Source: Adiantum capillus-veneris (lineage: Eukaryota > Streptophyta > Polypodiopsida > Polypodiales > Pteridaceae). From it: a DNA stretch of 64,000 nt. Below, piece after piece: positions 10,871 through 25,081 of this stretch (position 1 is the stretch's first letter; each line of letters opens with the position of its first letter). Under the pieces are notes generated by a model. That model was not told the DNA's origin, made no database searches, and worked only from the letters and a program-made list of their open reading frames with translations. The translations under genes and the position numbers were made by a program. Location: contig CM043960.1 of assembly GCA_014529385.2 (NCBI GenBank), forward strand, positions 126,206,043-126,270,042, given 5' to 3'.

Positions 10871-11522
10871 ATAAATATTAAACACATAGTAAATTCTAGG
10901 TGATCAATCATGATTTTTTCATACTAGTTTATGGTATGTTTAGGGCATAAAAGTACTTTGTGTTGTGTGCAAGACTTAAAACCACATGTTACAATGCATG
11001 CATCCCATGTGGCCTAGGGCTTATTACAAGTTGATTTCCAATGCTAAGAAAGGAGATTTATGAAGTTTATTGAGCACATCTTTGAGAGAGCCATGAGCGA
11101 CAAGAGGTTTTCTTGGGAAAGAAGCCGATAAGGATGTTCACTCGAGAATGGATGTAGGAAAAAAATATGCATGAATAGTGCCTTTTGGCAAGGATGGAGA
11201 GATTCCCTATACAGTATGAGTTTCCTATGGTCTATGTATATCGGTCACTTGCCCTTTATGTAAAGACTCTTGGACATAAGATTGATTTCGGAGCCATGAT
11301 CTCTCAGTGCAATATATGGCTCCTCAAGATCACCCACCTTGACTAAAGTTTTTGTTGTAGCTCTTGCCCAATGACTTTTAGAGTAGTGGCTTTTATGGGA
11401 GGCTTCATATTATTCATCATCATCATCCACAAATCTAGCATCCATATCTCTTCCAGAAGACTGGTAGCATCCTACCATATTTTCATCATATTCCTTCTCT
11501 TGTACATGTATCCCTTGTGCCT
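10871..11522. other. Unassigned stretch
   Basis: No convincing coding signal is seen. It is short-ORF, AT-rich sequence between two transposon relics and may hold further decayed transposase sequence. Confidence 0.35.
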
Positions 11523-12663
11523 TTAGTGATTATTCTTCACCCTAGGATTGTGGAGGAATAGACTCAGTAAGAGTTGTCTCTTTCTTTTTATGATATCTAT
11601 AATTTCCTCATGAAACTTGCGCTTAGATATGCCAAGAACTTCGCCCAAGGTAAACTCAACTTTACTATTCAAAATCCTTTCCTCCAATACCTGCTTTAAG
11701 TTTGTGGTAGCTTCAATGTCGGATTGTAGTCTGCACATAGGGACTTTTGTTTTTCTTTGCTCTTTCTTCTTTCCTGTAGATGCTTCCTCCATAGGAACCT
11801 CAAGAGGAGGAGGCACCTACAGTGAAGCCTCTTAAGAAGGTCCTGGATCCTTTCTTCCTCCAGCTCTTGTAACCCTCTTTGAAATAGAGGGACTTGCATC
11901 TCCATTCTCGTGTCTACGCTTCTCTTCCACAATTGTTTCATTGTTATGGAGTTTTTCAAGATAGGCATGCACTAATAGAGAGTCCAAAGGAGCATCCCAA
12001 CCTGTTGTATGGCATATGCAATCACCAGCTTCATGTAATACCTGTTTAGTTACCTTCTCTTTTTTGCCTAGCGCCACTGCATACAACCACAAACTATCAA
12101 CATCCTCAAAAGCATCTGGAGTAGGCTTTGACCCTTTCTTTGGAATTAGCGCTATCTTTGACCTATAGGTAGCAGCCTCCACTGCAAAGATGGCATGAAT
12201 GGTCTCCATATTCTCCACTAACTTCCACATAACCCCTTTTCCAAAGTTAGCTCCTAATGGCATACATGTCTCCCAGAGATGGATCTTCCCGTCCTTAAAA
12301 AAACACAATATCTCTTTTCAAGGCATGACTAAAGTTATCGTAATCCCTTCTGCCATGGTCTATGCTATCGCACCATATACATCTGTGCACAAACCCTTCT
12401 TTGCTTTAGGATTTCTGTCTAACAGGTTGCCCTATTTAAACCTATGAAAACAAGTTTTTGAACTCACCCCAGCTACTTCGCATCAAGTTTACAAGGAATG
12501 TCAGGATATGTGCGGTATAGCTGGGAAGGTGCGGAACCTTTGGCTGTGAGAGTTCATGATAAGAATCACAAAAAATTTGCAAAAAAAAGTGTTTATGGGA
12601 AATCACCAACCCTCTTCTTAAAGATGGTTTAAAATCTAAGAGCGTTCGTGACAAAACAGTCAC
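11523..12663 (-). pseudogene. Decayed retroelement gag/pre-protease polyprotein
   Basis: Three overlapping minus frames form one broken protein. 12663-12442 has a weak N-terminal part. 12308-11832 (158 aa) includes FGKGVMWKLVENMETIHAIFAVEAATYRSKIA and FEDVDSLWLYAVALGKKEKVTKQVL. 11816-11523 has the block LQSDIEATTNLKQVLEERIL followed by EFTLGEVLGISKRKFHEEI. The last block resembles the linker just before the retropepsin in Ty3 polyproteins of early-diverging plants; this is recalled similarity and was not searched. The frame changes show it is non-functional. No zinc knuckle or LTR was found next to it. Confidence 0.45.
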
Positions 12664-14947
<2,284 letters not shown>

Positions 14948-15384
14948 AGTATCTCAAGACTCTAGATAGAGGCCCAAAACCCTCTCTAAAGAGGCAGTGA
15001 AAGCGGCCACGTATGTTATAGTATGTTGTACATTGGCATATATAGTGGAGCTTTGTCTCTGGCTCTCTCTAGCACAGATGACCCAAACTGGCCTCAGCTG
15101 CAATGCCTTGAAATTGGCCAGTCTTAATCTCCAATTAGTGTAATGATGTTCAAAACTATCCGATAGCACATCACAAGCCTTGGGACAACTGAGTGTTTCC
15201 ATGTAGGCAGGTCTAAATAAGAAACCATCCTCTATGGGTTGGAGAAAATGCTCTATATATGTATTCATCTTTGTGCCTAGCTTTTGTATAGACTGTATCC
15301 ATGTCCTCTGAGTATCCAACTAAAACAGATCCTTTCGCATAAGTCTAGTGACTTCCTTCCGTGTCACAGAGAGAGAGAGGGGGT

Positions 15385-15425
<41 letters not shown>

Positions 15426-15696
15426 AGCTCAAACCATGTTTCCATCTGGCATATCAGCATGATGTGTCTCCCTGTGCTGTCAAGAGCCATGAGGACTCCA
15501 CAGGTAGCCAAGCATAACGATCTCGTGGGAGCTCCAATAATCTATGTATGAATGCAACTAATCTTGTAAGATCCTCCACCACCAGAAGAGAGACAGCTAG
15601 CTCTACTTGGATAATCCCATGGGGAACCAAGGCCTTAGCCTTGATCATCCCTGAGATGATGGAGATAAGTGGCCTCTCTGTAGACGTTAGGAACAT
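14948..15696 (-). repeat. Duplicated unrecognised sequence with ORF remnants, copy 1
   Basis: Minus-strand ORFs at 15319-14954 (121 aa, containing LFRPAYMETLSCPKACDVL) and 15696-15454 (80 aa, containing VELAVSLLVVEDLTRLVAF) look protein-like but match no family I recognise. The first part recurs in degraded form at 20119-20600 (shared CTCTAGATAGAGSCCCAAAACCCTCTC and GCTTTGTCTCTGGCTCTCTCTA). The copies flank a Ty3 internal region and could be LTR-like or part of an unclassified repeat. Confidence 0.45.
15385..15424. repeat. Poly-G tract
   Basis: About 40 consecutive G residues follow a short GA run inside the duplicated sequence. The second copy (near 20520) has only AAAGGGGGGAG, so the tract expanded here, or is an assembly artefact. 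Confidence 0.9.
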
Positions 15697-15987
15697 GCCT
15701 TAGTCATGAGAATTTGCTCTGAGCATCAATTAGCTCTTTCGTAGCTTTATCTGGTGCTAATTGTATACTTTCTAGTATCTGAATACATATCAATTCCAAT
15801 ATTTTGTCTTCATGTTTCCATTTTAGTCTTTGTCTGGTTTTTCTGTTATCTATATTCTGAACTTGAAGTCTGCACATAACTCCAAGTCTCGAACCTAGAA
15901 TAAATAGCTCTCAGAATTGACCAACTCATTCCATTTTGGCAATCACGGTGGTGAGCTAACGCTCTTGATAGAGAACCTATCTCCTAG
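15697..15987. other. Unassigned leader-like stretch
   Basis: No coding signal is seen. It directly precedes the Ty3 gag remnant and could be its leader, but no primer site was recognised. Confidence 0.35.
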
Positions 15988-18900
15988 TTGGAGTTTGGGA
16001 TTAGCTCAAATTCAACGATGCCACCTAGAAGAGTAGGACACAGAAGGAGATCAACCACGAAGTTCATTGAGGAGCAAGATCATGTCAGCATAGTGGTTGA
16101 GGAATCGAAGCGAGGCTCTAACAATGAACCTCACCTGAAAAATGACATGAATGCCCACCTAGACCAGAGGGAAGCCGAGGAACTATGGGGTTCTCAACAT
16201 TCAACTCAGTCTCCAAGAGAGGGCATTCAAAGTGAGCGGAGAGGCGCTCTCGGTCTCATGGATCTCAGAGGATAGATAAGGGCAAAGGTAAGGATTTGAT
16301 TGAGGGAAGTGACGTGAGTAGACGGAGTGGCAGATCCACGCACGAGAAATTGGAAAAGAGCATGAGACGGACACAGTTACAAAACTCGACAATCAGTATA
16401 ATGATAATTGGGATGCAAACATGGACCATTACAACAAGCATCGGCCTAGAGAAGGAAAGTTGACTTTGAAGGACAAATCCAGACATGGGGACCATGACAC
16501 ACATCATCACTGAACCAGACACATTGAGCATTCAAATGATTTGAAAACCCCTTTTCCAATCTTCAAGGATGGGAAGAAGGATGATCCTGACATTCATATC
16601 CAAGCATTTGAGCAATATGCTGAACTAAAGGACATTGATGAAGATGAGTGGGAGAATACTTCCCACAGACCTTGAAGGATGCGACACAAAAGTGGTATCA
16701 CCACTACCTGGCCTACAAGCTAAGAACATGTAGCAAGATGATCAAAGAATTTTGCTTGAAATATACCGATGATAGAGGTGATGAGGGCATCCTGTGTGAG
16801 CTAGATAAAATCAAGCAAGAAAAGCTTTCAGCCACCACAGGAGCTACATGGAGAGGATCAAGGAACTAACTAGACAATTTAATGAGCCTCCCTCATAGAA
16901 AAGAATGCATGTCTAGTTCCTCAGTTGTTTTAAAAGTAAAAATCTTAGGAAACAAAAGGTTCCAACACAAATTCCGAGAAGTTCAACGATCTGGTCCCGA
17001 GAGCATTGAAGCTAGAGCAACATGCAAAGAAAGAAAAGGGCCATAAGGGATGAAGAGACTCTAGTGATAGTGAAACGTCAACTGAGGAGTCAGAGTCTAG
17101 CTCCAACTCCAGTTTATCTAATAGTGACTCATATGATCATGTCAAAGGGAAGAAGAAAGGTTCCTCAACAAGAAAGATTGAGGCAAGTCAAAGCAGATCG
17201 CAGAAATGTCCAAAACAAGACCTTCAGTCGGCAAGGTAGAGACCTCGTGTTCAAAATACAAATCCAGAGATTACAGGTATGACGAGCGCTCTCAATGTAC
17301 ATTGTAAGGCATTTTTCCATGTCTGGAATAATTGCAAAATAAGGATACATCATTTCAAGAAGGGAAAAGATTTTTCTATGATTGCATTAACAAACCCGGA
17401 GGTGGCAAAGACAGATGGAGCATTTGGCTCTAGAGAAAATAAGGCGATATCATGGCACTAATGATCAAGGCTGATTTCAAATGCAGGAATCTGAGTTGCT
17501 ACACTTGCAAGAAGTATGGTCATTTTGCAACCCAATGTTCTAATAGTGTTGTCAGAAGGAGCTGAAGCAAAGCTAGCAGCACAATCAGTTTCAGTGCGGG
17601 TCATTACCATAAGCAAGGGAGTGGTGATCAAGGTCTACCACACGAGACTGAACAAGAAACGAAGCAGATTGTGGAGATTGGGAAAAGCGATCAGCCACAT
17701 GGAAGGACAATGGAAAGGCAAAGGTGGTCTATGAGTGGGAAGAGCAGAGAACTTTGGCAGCCATGATCACATAGGATCTAGCTAAGAAGGTGTCAGAGCA
17801 ACCTGAGTACTCTGAGGCTTGAACCATCTAGAGGTTGCCGCCACAAAACAAGCCCATGGGAGTGTCAGGTAAGGAAGAGGCTGGTAAGGGTTTGGATGAG
17901 TTGGTGATAGCATCGATGAAGAGCCTAGATGAGAGAGTACGACAAGTCATAATAGACTTGGCCAAGGCTGAGAGTACAGACCTAAGGATGGAAAATACAT
18001 AGGGGCAATCCAAATCCTCACCCAAGGGTCAATTAGGGCACCAGACATAGCATTCCTGTTGAGTGGCACTACGAGGATAATCAATTGGAAGAAATGTCTT
18101 CCAGTTCACACAGCAGTTCTGATTAATGAGCAAGATGAAATTTATGTGAAGGTCTGTGAGTGGATTCAAAAGCTAACGGTCAAGTTAGACGATATTAGGT
18201 GGACCTTACCAGTGGCTATGAAGTTTATTAAAAAGAAGAGGAAGCAAGCAGCGAAAGCAATGGCCATGGACTCATCTGCCATCAAAGATGATGAGGTGCC
18301 AATCATCCAAGTTGATTATAAGATCAAAAAGCTATGAAATAAAATCAGCACCATTCATGATACAAATGGCTAATCAACCAGTTGTCCAGGCCATTAGTAT
18401 GGTAGAAAATTTGCAAATCAGAGTGGGGAAGGAAAAGTTTAAAAACGTCTTTCTAGTGATGGACGTGTAAGGTGCATATGGTATGCTACTTGAAAGACCT
18501 TGGCTCAGAAGTGTGGGAGCCATTCACGACTATGCTAGTCAAACGCTAACAATTCAAGGACCCAATTGTCGTATCCAAGTGAAGACTAATAACACTAGGA
18601 CTTTGAAGAAATCCAAGAGACTACAGGAGCTCTATAGAAAGTATGGGACAAAGAAGATTGAGCGCATGCTCCTATGAACATATTTCCCATAGCAGAGATT
18701 GACTTGAATGCAGTACTAATGGACAAAGACCGAGCTGAGTGATAAAGAAGACAATATCCTGACAATTTTCTTGAGTCCAACCCAGGTGAAAGGCTAGTAA
18801 CGCTAGATGTGCAGAACACCAACTTAGTCAACCCAGGACAAGGAGAATTCCAGATCAGAAGCGGATCAAGGGAAAACCAATGCATAGAACCTTGATAGAG

Positions 18901-20110
18901 GTACTAAACGGATAGCTAGGATTAGTTGAGCCTGAGTTAGGGAATCCATTCAATGAATATGCAACAAATATTCAAGCTGACAAGGAAATTGAGTCACCGG
19001 CAAAAAAGGAGGTGAACTAAGCTAGTTGCTGCTAGACGACCAAGAAATCAAAGAGTGGAATCTCGGTTCAGAAGAGAATCCCATAATGGTCAAAATCAAC
19101 AAGCATCCAAAATCTAAGATTAAGGAAAAAGCCAAGGAACTATTTCACAAATACAAAGATGTGTTTGCTTGGGAGCACATTAACTTGAAAGGCATCAATC
19201 TAGAGGTCTGCCAGCACAGGATACCACTTAAGCCAGATCCGAGACCAATACAACTCAAGCGATATTGAATGAATCCTAACTATGGTAAGGAGGTCAAGGA
19301 GGAGATTGACAACCAATTAAAGGTGAGATTTGTAACAAAGGTAGCAAACAGTGTGACTGGTTATTCCCGATAGTGGTTGTGCCAAAGAAAAATAGGAAGT
19401 TGAGGATGTGTGTCAACTATCAAAAGTGAATGCCCACACAATCAAGGTCCCATTCACAGATATGATGTCGAATGAAATAACGGGCCACGAAATGTGTAGC
19501 TTCATGGATGGCTACAATGGCTATAATCAGGTGAGAATCGCACCAAAGGCAAAGCAAAGACTACCTTTATCATTGAATGGGGAGCATTCATGTACCTAAT
19601 GCCATTCGGACTATGCAATGCTCCAATTACCTTTCAAGGTTGCATGATGGAGATTTTTAGTGAGTTCTTTTTGGCTATCTTTGTGGATGACTTTACAATA
19701 TTTTCAACGGAGGAAACGCATCTCCTATTTCTGGAAATTGTGTTTGAGATATGCAAGGAAAAGAGGATTTGTATGAACCCATTTAAGTCAGTCTTCATGG
19801 TCTAGAAGGGTCAACTTCTAGGACATTGTGTCTAGAAACGGTATTGAAATAGCGGAAGACAAAGTTAGGTGTGTGCAGCAAGCCCAAGCACCAACGAATA
19901 TGTCTGAACTCACTTCATTCCTGTGATATATCATTTTGTATCGCAGATTCATTCATATGTTTGCAATGAAGCCTCTTCCATTGTATGAAATGACCAGAAG
20001 GGAGTGAAGTTCATCTCGACCCAAGAATGTTTCCCAGTGCTTGAAGGAGGCGATCAGCAGAAAGCCAATCCTTGAGCAAGAAGCAACATGGAAGAACATC
20101 GTGATTTGTC
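15988..20110 (+). pseudogene. Decayed Ty3/gypsy internal region: gag, zinc knuckle, protease, RT
   Basis: Many short plus-strand frames together trace a Ty3 polyprotein. The gag-like N-terminus starts near 16018 (MPPRRVGHRRRS). A gag core lies around 16560-16870. A perfect CX2CX4HX4C knuckle, CYTCKKYGHFATQC, is at 17497-17538. Protease-like sequence spans about 18350-18600 (GMLLERPWLRSVGAIHDY). RT spans about 19230-19830 with FMDGYNGYNQVRIAPKAK, YLMPFGLCNAPITFQ and catalytic IFVDDFTIF. A degraded RNase H start (FISTQECFPVLE) ends near 20110. Integrase is missing. Stops and frame changes are frequent. The zinc-knuckle, MPFGL.NAP and FVDD motifs make the assignment secure. Confidence 0.8.
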
Positions 20111-20118
20111 TCTCGGTG

Positions 20119-20600
20119 TGTCAAAACTCTAGATAGAGCCCCAAAACCCTCTCTAAAAAGACAGTGAAAGCAGCCATGTATCTCATAGTATGTTATACAA
20201 TGGCATATATATTGAAGCTTTGTCTCTGGCTCTCTCTAACACAATTGGCACAACCTGGCCTCAATTGAAATGCCTCTATATCAGCCAATCTCAATCTTCA
20301 AATGATGTGATGATGTCTGAATTTGTTCAATAGCACATTGGTAGGACAAGTGAGTGTCCATGTAGGAAGGCCTATAAGAACCCATCCTCTGTGAGCTCGA
20401 GAAATGCTCTCTTTATGTAGTCATCTTTGTCCCCAACTCCTGTATAGGCTGTACCCATGTCCTCGTCTAGAGACCTCCCCATGTGTCAGAGAGATAGAGA
20501 GGGGAGCAACTAAAGAATACTAAAGGGGGGAGCTTGTCCATAGAGAAACCATGTAGCTCAAACCATGTTGCCATATGTGCATACTCCAATATGAGGTAAG
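20119..20600 (-). repeat. Duplicated unrecognised sequence, copy 2
   Basis: A direct repeat of the block at 14948-15430, more degraded. It begins where RNase H sequence of the Ty3 relic stops and ends near the shared phrase TAGCTCAAACCATGTT. Its minus frame is broken by several stops. Confidence 0.6.
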
Positions 20601-20679
20601 TAACTTTCCCATTGTGAATGTTGTCCACTAACATAAGGTTGAAAATTTGAATCCTTGCTCACAAGATTTAGGACAAGTT

Positions 20680-20880
20680 GGCTTTCAATATAAGAAAAAG
20701 GAATTATCAACTATCCTCATCCAAAATAGTAGCCCTTTGGACGCCGCATAAGCTAATGTACTAGGTGCAAAATAGCGTATAGCAATAAATAGGTACATGT
20801 CAATCTGTGCCCTCAATCTCACCCACATATACCTAGCATGATCATCTCTGTGAGCAATGTCTATCATCGGTTGTAACACT
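20680..20880 (-). pseudogene. Possible LINE endonuclease fragment
   Basis: A 64-aa minus frame contains RYMWVRLRAQIDMYLFIAIRYFAPS and TLAYAASKG. This resembles the AP-endonuclease segment of plant LINEs (v-v..RYfaPs, before the FNAR motif), which is lost here. Together with the ORF1-like protein just to the right it may be one 5' LINE fragment. The assignment rests on recalled similarity. Confidence 0.4.
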
Positions 20881-21057
20881 TCCCTGTAAAGTTTAGCACT
20901 CCCCCAGACCCTTGTCCCCTACGCTCTGATCTTGTCTCCTGTCTACGGGCAGACTCCCATCTATATCCACTAACATGTTATAAACTTTGTCCATGTGCCT
21001 AATGCGTCTCCTAGTAAAATACAATGTCCCTCCCAATGAAGTTGTCCTCAAAGGCTC

Positions 21058-21660
21058 CTACATCCTGTCCATTATAGATCCAACGGCTCTAGAATGACCT
21101 CCATCATGTGTGCTAGTTGTGCCATGGTAAGCTAAAAAGACACCTGTCTTTTTTGAAGTTGGAGTCTTTTTCAAGAACTCCTTTGCTTTCATTGAGGAGA
21201 AACACAAAATTAGTGCTCTTTCTTTGATCGAGGATGTGCCTATATCTAACTGCCTTCTTTTTCCCCCCTCTCCATGCATTGGTATGTGTGGGTGTTATCA
21301 CCCCTATCATTGTCATAAGCTCTTTAACTTCCTCATCCACATTATCACGGTCTTTAATACCGGATATTCGTACATGCATGGATCGTGTCCACCTCCTTTG
21401 TTCTTCTGGGGTGGGCGTATGCTCCTTTGTCTTCTCTTTCTTGGCAACTTCAATCCACTTCTCGGCTTCCTCTCTTGGCTCTTGCTTGAGGTTCTTCTTG
21501 ACAACTTCAACCCATCCGTTCTTTTGCGCATCGAGCTTTTCGCTTCTCTCCATTCTTCTTCCAAGCTTTAATTTCTATCTCCAATGTCGAAATGTGCTTG
21601 TTCGTGAGCGCGAATTTTACCGTGCTAGCAATTGGTGCGAGTGGGGAAGACATTCTCTTT
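21058..21660 (-). pseudogene. LINE ORF1-like (RNA-recognition-like) protein remnant
   Basis: Minus frames 21660-21507, 21553-21113 and 21279-21058 join into one protein with two frame changes. It has an N-terminal coiled-coil-like Lys/Glu-rich part, then SMHVRISGIKDRDNVDEEVK and a segment containing RALILCFSSMKAKEFLKK. The order of a charged coil followed by an RRM-like fold with a conserved (L/V)RI(S/T)GIK start fits LINE ORF1-type nucleic-acid chaperones. No RT is present nearby. It is broken and non-functional. Confidence 0.45.
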
Positions 21661-21743
21661 TCCTTATTTAGAGAGAAATGAAATGAAGTGATAATTACTG
21701 TCTTCAAAAGGTCAAAATGACTTGAGACCAAACCGATACAAGC

Positions 21744-21745
<2 letters not shown>

Positions 21746-21787
<42 letters not shown>

Positions 21788-22003
21788 CTAACAAATTAAA
21801 AAACCCAAGCGAACCCCAAAAAACAGCAAAAAACGACTTAAAAGCAGCAAAAAACTGTTGAAACCCTAAAAAACTGCAAAATACAATGGCTACACCCTAT
21901 AAAAACAGCAACAAACAGTTTCAAAAGCCTATAAAGCAGTTAAAAACAGTTTTAAAACCTTTCAAAACAGCAAAAACCAGTTACAAAACCCTAAAAAACA
22001 GTG

Positions 22004-22053
<50 letters not shown>

Positions 22054-22114
22054 AACGTCTGTGGAGAGAGAAGAAGAGAATTTTAACGTCATAGGAAACT
22101 ATCCCAAGAGACCT

Positions 22115-22148
<34 letters not shown>
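21746..22148. repeat. Three (GA)n microsatellites in an AAACCCTAAAAAACAGC-rich stretch
   Basis: GA runs lie at 21746-21785, 22007-22046 and 22115-22148. Between them short A-rich phrases (AAACCCTAAAAAACAGCAAAAAAC) repeat imperfectly. There is no coding content. Confidence 0.9.
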
Positions 22149-22150
<2 letters not shown>

Positions 22151-22829
22151 CTGAGCTGCAGACCTGCTGTATATACAAAGAATTTTTACCTTCATAGGAA
22201 CAATCTCGAGAGACCTAAGACTATTTGACGACTCTTGAAATCGAAACCTATTACGAGCGAGAGAATTATCCACGCGAGTACACATTGGAAAAGTTAACAA
22301 TTGCCCCCATGGACGTTGCAAACTTCAAATGGTAACACTCTTGTCATGCAAACGCAGCATTATGGAAGAGGCGATAAATCTTTTACATCCTAAGTCTCAT
22401 CCTCTAAATACTTTAGAATGTTGTACAATGTACACTAGGTATTGTTGATCTGTGCTCAAATTTTTAACAATGCCATATCTAATCATGAGCTTTAGCACAT
22501 CAACTCAGTCATGGATCAGGTTTTTGAAGCTCACAGACCGAAACCAAGAATCAACACACAGATTGTTGACTTACCACAGAGAAGGAAACCAAAAAAGGAA
22601 GTACACACAGAATAAATGGCTCCACCCAAAAGGAGTTAACACATGATTAGACCAGGAACGCCAATAAAATGTGGAAGAAAGTTTCAGTCAATTCAGAATC
22701 TTGATGAGTATTAAATCTTTTCGTTGAGGGTAGAGCCATTCCAGGCTCTTAACAAGGATTAGCTCTGTTCTGAAGGCCTCCAAAAAATCCCTCATTTACA
22801 AATGCCATGGCAAAAACTTGCACGACTTA
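22149..22829. other. Intergenic stretch downstream of the lipase gene
   Basis: No ORF or repeat is recognised between the GA arrays and the probable 3' end of the lipase transcript. Confidence 0.4.
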
Positions 22830-22835
22830 TTTATT
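22830..22835 (-). terminator. Candidate polyadenylation signal of the lipase gene
   Basis: The minus strand reads AATAAA within AGTAAATAAATAAGT, about 255 bp beyond the stop codon at 23089-23091. This is a plausible 3' UTR length. Confidence 0.45.
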
Positions 22836-23088
22836 TACTGCTCTTTCAATCATGTTCAGCTTCCTCTAGATATTGCAATCTAGGACCAAACCATTGGCCG
22901 TCCCTGTACATCGCTTGACATTCAGAGTTTGTGGCTACAAGATTCAAATTACCTTTGACCATATACAGACCTTCATATAAGACAGGAAATGGGAGTAAGA
23001 AACAAGGATGCTTCTCTCTATTTCATGGTTTGTTGCCACGCCAAGACGCCGCCCTACTTCGTTATTTGTGAAGTGGCAGTAGCCTTCA

Positions 23089-24566
23089 TCACGTTTCAAG
23101 CTCACTTTCAAGGTCTCGGACTAAAGCTTCCATAGTTCTCTTGTAGTTTGGCATGTAGTGATCATTAACCATAGTGCGAGATAGGCGCACCTTACCATAT
23201 AGTGTTCTATCAGTCAAATACAGGCCAACATGAGAGACCCTCGGATCAGACACTGCCTGCTCTGAAGTCAATGGAGCAGACGTACTCTCTTCATCTTCCC
23301 CCCCAGTTTTCTCCAGATCAAATGCCAGTAGGTGGATTATCCGACCAGGAGGAAAAAATCGGTTAAGCTCTCGCCCATGGGCCCCGCTATCCACGACAAT
23401 GCAGTTGCTGCCAGCCTCAGCTGTCGTTGCAGCTACCTTCTCCTCCTCTTCTTGTGTCAATCGCTTTGCAACCTCCTCCTCCTCTTGCCTTTCTGATATA
23501 CATGCTTCCCGCTGCCGGTCCAGTTCTTGCTCCAAGTGCTGGAGCAAATCCTCCTCTGTAAAATCCCCCCTACCTTCCATTTTTCCACCGATTCGCATCT
23601 CATCATCATCATCACCACTGCCACCACTTTCCTGCTCATGAATGTCTTCATGCATCCCAATGTTCGTCTCATGGTCACTAGAACCAACTGCACTTGAATC
23701 TCTAAAATCATGTCTATCCTTATCATCTACCCAGCCAGACGATGGAAGCAGCTCCTTTTTCTCGGTTAATTCATTCTCCACGCCTGAAGAGCCATTGGCA
23801 GCCTCCAAAGATACACGAGATACTACCGTGCGACGACGGGCACCCATACATGACCAGCCAGCAAGTCCAAGAGATGGGCGCGTTTTCACTACAGCTTGAA
23901 CGACAGTCTGTGCTCGTTTCATCACAACCTGAAGAAGAGAACTTTGATAAGATACACAAATTTGAAACATGTATCAAGCTTTATTTACCTGTGTTCCGCT
24001 AGAAACCGGCCTCAATGCATTAGCCCCTGCTTTTGCTGCATCTTCCAAGTAAGGGTAAAGAGGTTTAGAAGCCCTTGCAATGGATAAAAGCCGATTGCTA
24101 AGAGCTGAAGTGGAGCGTAATACAGCCTTCAGAAACTGTACCCTCTCTATTTGCTCCCGAAAATCATTTACCCAGGCAGAAGCAGTGACCTGCTCAACCA
24201 AACCAGGGAAATGACTTGCTAAAACTACTTCCATTTGAAAATGTCTTTGCACTAAGTTACCTCTTTACGTAGATCATCAACAGAAGCAGCTGAGAAAGTT
24301 GGAACAAGATCAGACCCATGAACCACCGTGGTAGTAAATGGCTTGCCAGATTCGGCCAGCTCCCATGTCATACACGCAGCTGAAAGCTCAGAACAAAACA
24401 AATGCTCTTTCTGTCCAGATCCAAGAAAATTAAAAATGTACCATACAACAGATAATGACATACCAGGGGCAAAGCAAACAGAAGATACAGATGAAAACTC
24501 CTTTCGCTCCCTTAATATATATGTTAGTAGAGCAGCTGTGCCACCTCCCAAAGAATGCCCAACAAT
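23089..24566 (-). CDS. Class-3 (diacylglycerol-type) lipase, four 3' exons
   Basis: Four minus-strand exons with GT-AG borders keep one frame: 24566-24464, 24379-24261, 24189-23989 and 23928-23089 (stop TGA). The first begins IVGHSLGGGTAALL, whose GHSLG is the GXSXG nucleophile elbow of alpha/beta-hydrolase lipases. The second has VVHGSDLVPTFS, which supplies the acid-residue region. The last exon (about 280 codons) has a long acidic, Glu/Asp-rich linker and ends with the conserved block RFFPPGRIIHLLAF...LSRTMVNDHYMPNYK. This layout matches plant mono-/diacylglycerol lipase-like class-3 lipases, such as the Arabidopsis At4g16070/At3g14075 type (family knowledge). They hydrolyse acylglycerols. 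The N-terminal exons, about half the protein, should lie to the right but were not found. There is no damage in the visible exons, so the gene may be functional with a very large intron. Confidence 0.88.
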
Positions 24567-24572
24567 CTGCAG

Positions 24573-24920
24573 ATAGCAATCCAGTCAGTCACACAATTTG
24601 GAGACTATGAGCACGCCCCACCCCCCCCCCCCCCCACCCCCATCTTTTTCCTCCCTTTTCCCTTGGCTCACTTTACCCTGTTTTACCAGTTACTTCGCGG
24701 CATTCCACCACTGTCATCAACTTATGCACAATGGGAGGCAGATTCTTACACAGCCAACTGTAGGACACCCTCAATCACGTGTCAAGCGCAGACTGTTCTG
24801 AATGTTTGCTAGGAGCCTTTCTCACAAGTCCCTTCGCTAACTTCTAAAAACCATGATCTTTGTGAAAGAATTTATATTTATCTATGAAAGCCAGACATTT
24901 CTATAAGCCATCTCGACTCG
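24573..24920. other. Lipase intron sequence with a poly-C tract
   Basis: A C-rich run lies at about 24616-24641. Otherwise nothing is recognised. It starts just upstream of the exon's CAG acceptor. Confidence 0.5.
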
Positions 24921-25081
24921 CATAGTTACCAGGAACGGGAAAACGGAACGGGAACGCGGAACAAAATGCCATTCCCTGTTACGGGTACTCACGTTTGAAA
25001 CACGGAACGGGGATTCGGAACAGGAACTTGGAATGGGAACGGGGAACGGAGACCTGAAAACGGCCATTCCCTGTTACTATG
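24921..25081 (-). mobile_element. GGAACG-rich MITE, copy 1 (161 bp)
   Basis: It begins CATAGTTACCAGG and ends CCTGTTACTATG, which are imperfect terminal inverted repeats. The interior is dominated by GGAACGG-type repeats. It is about 90% identical, in reverse orientation, to the copy at 54675-54847. Flanking ATCTCGA on both sides (left copy offset by a few bases) may be the target duplication. It carries no ORF. Confidence 0.8.

Noticed and set aside
21840-21990. Telomere-like AAACCCTAAA phrases
   Set aside because: The phrases are scattered and imperfect within A-rich repeats, with no tandem CCCTAAA array.
23399-24002. Plus-strand ORFs of 80-86 aa over the lipase exons
   Set aside because: They mirror the acidic, low-complexity Glu/Asp linker of the lipase on the opposite strand.
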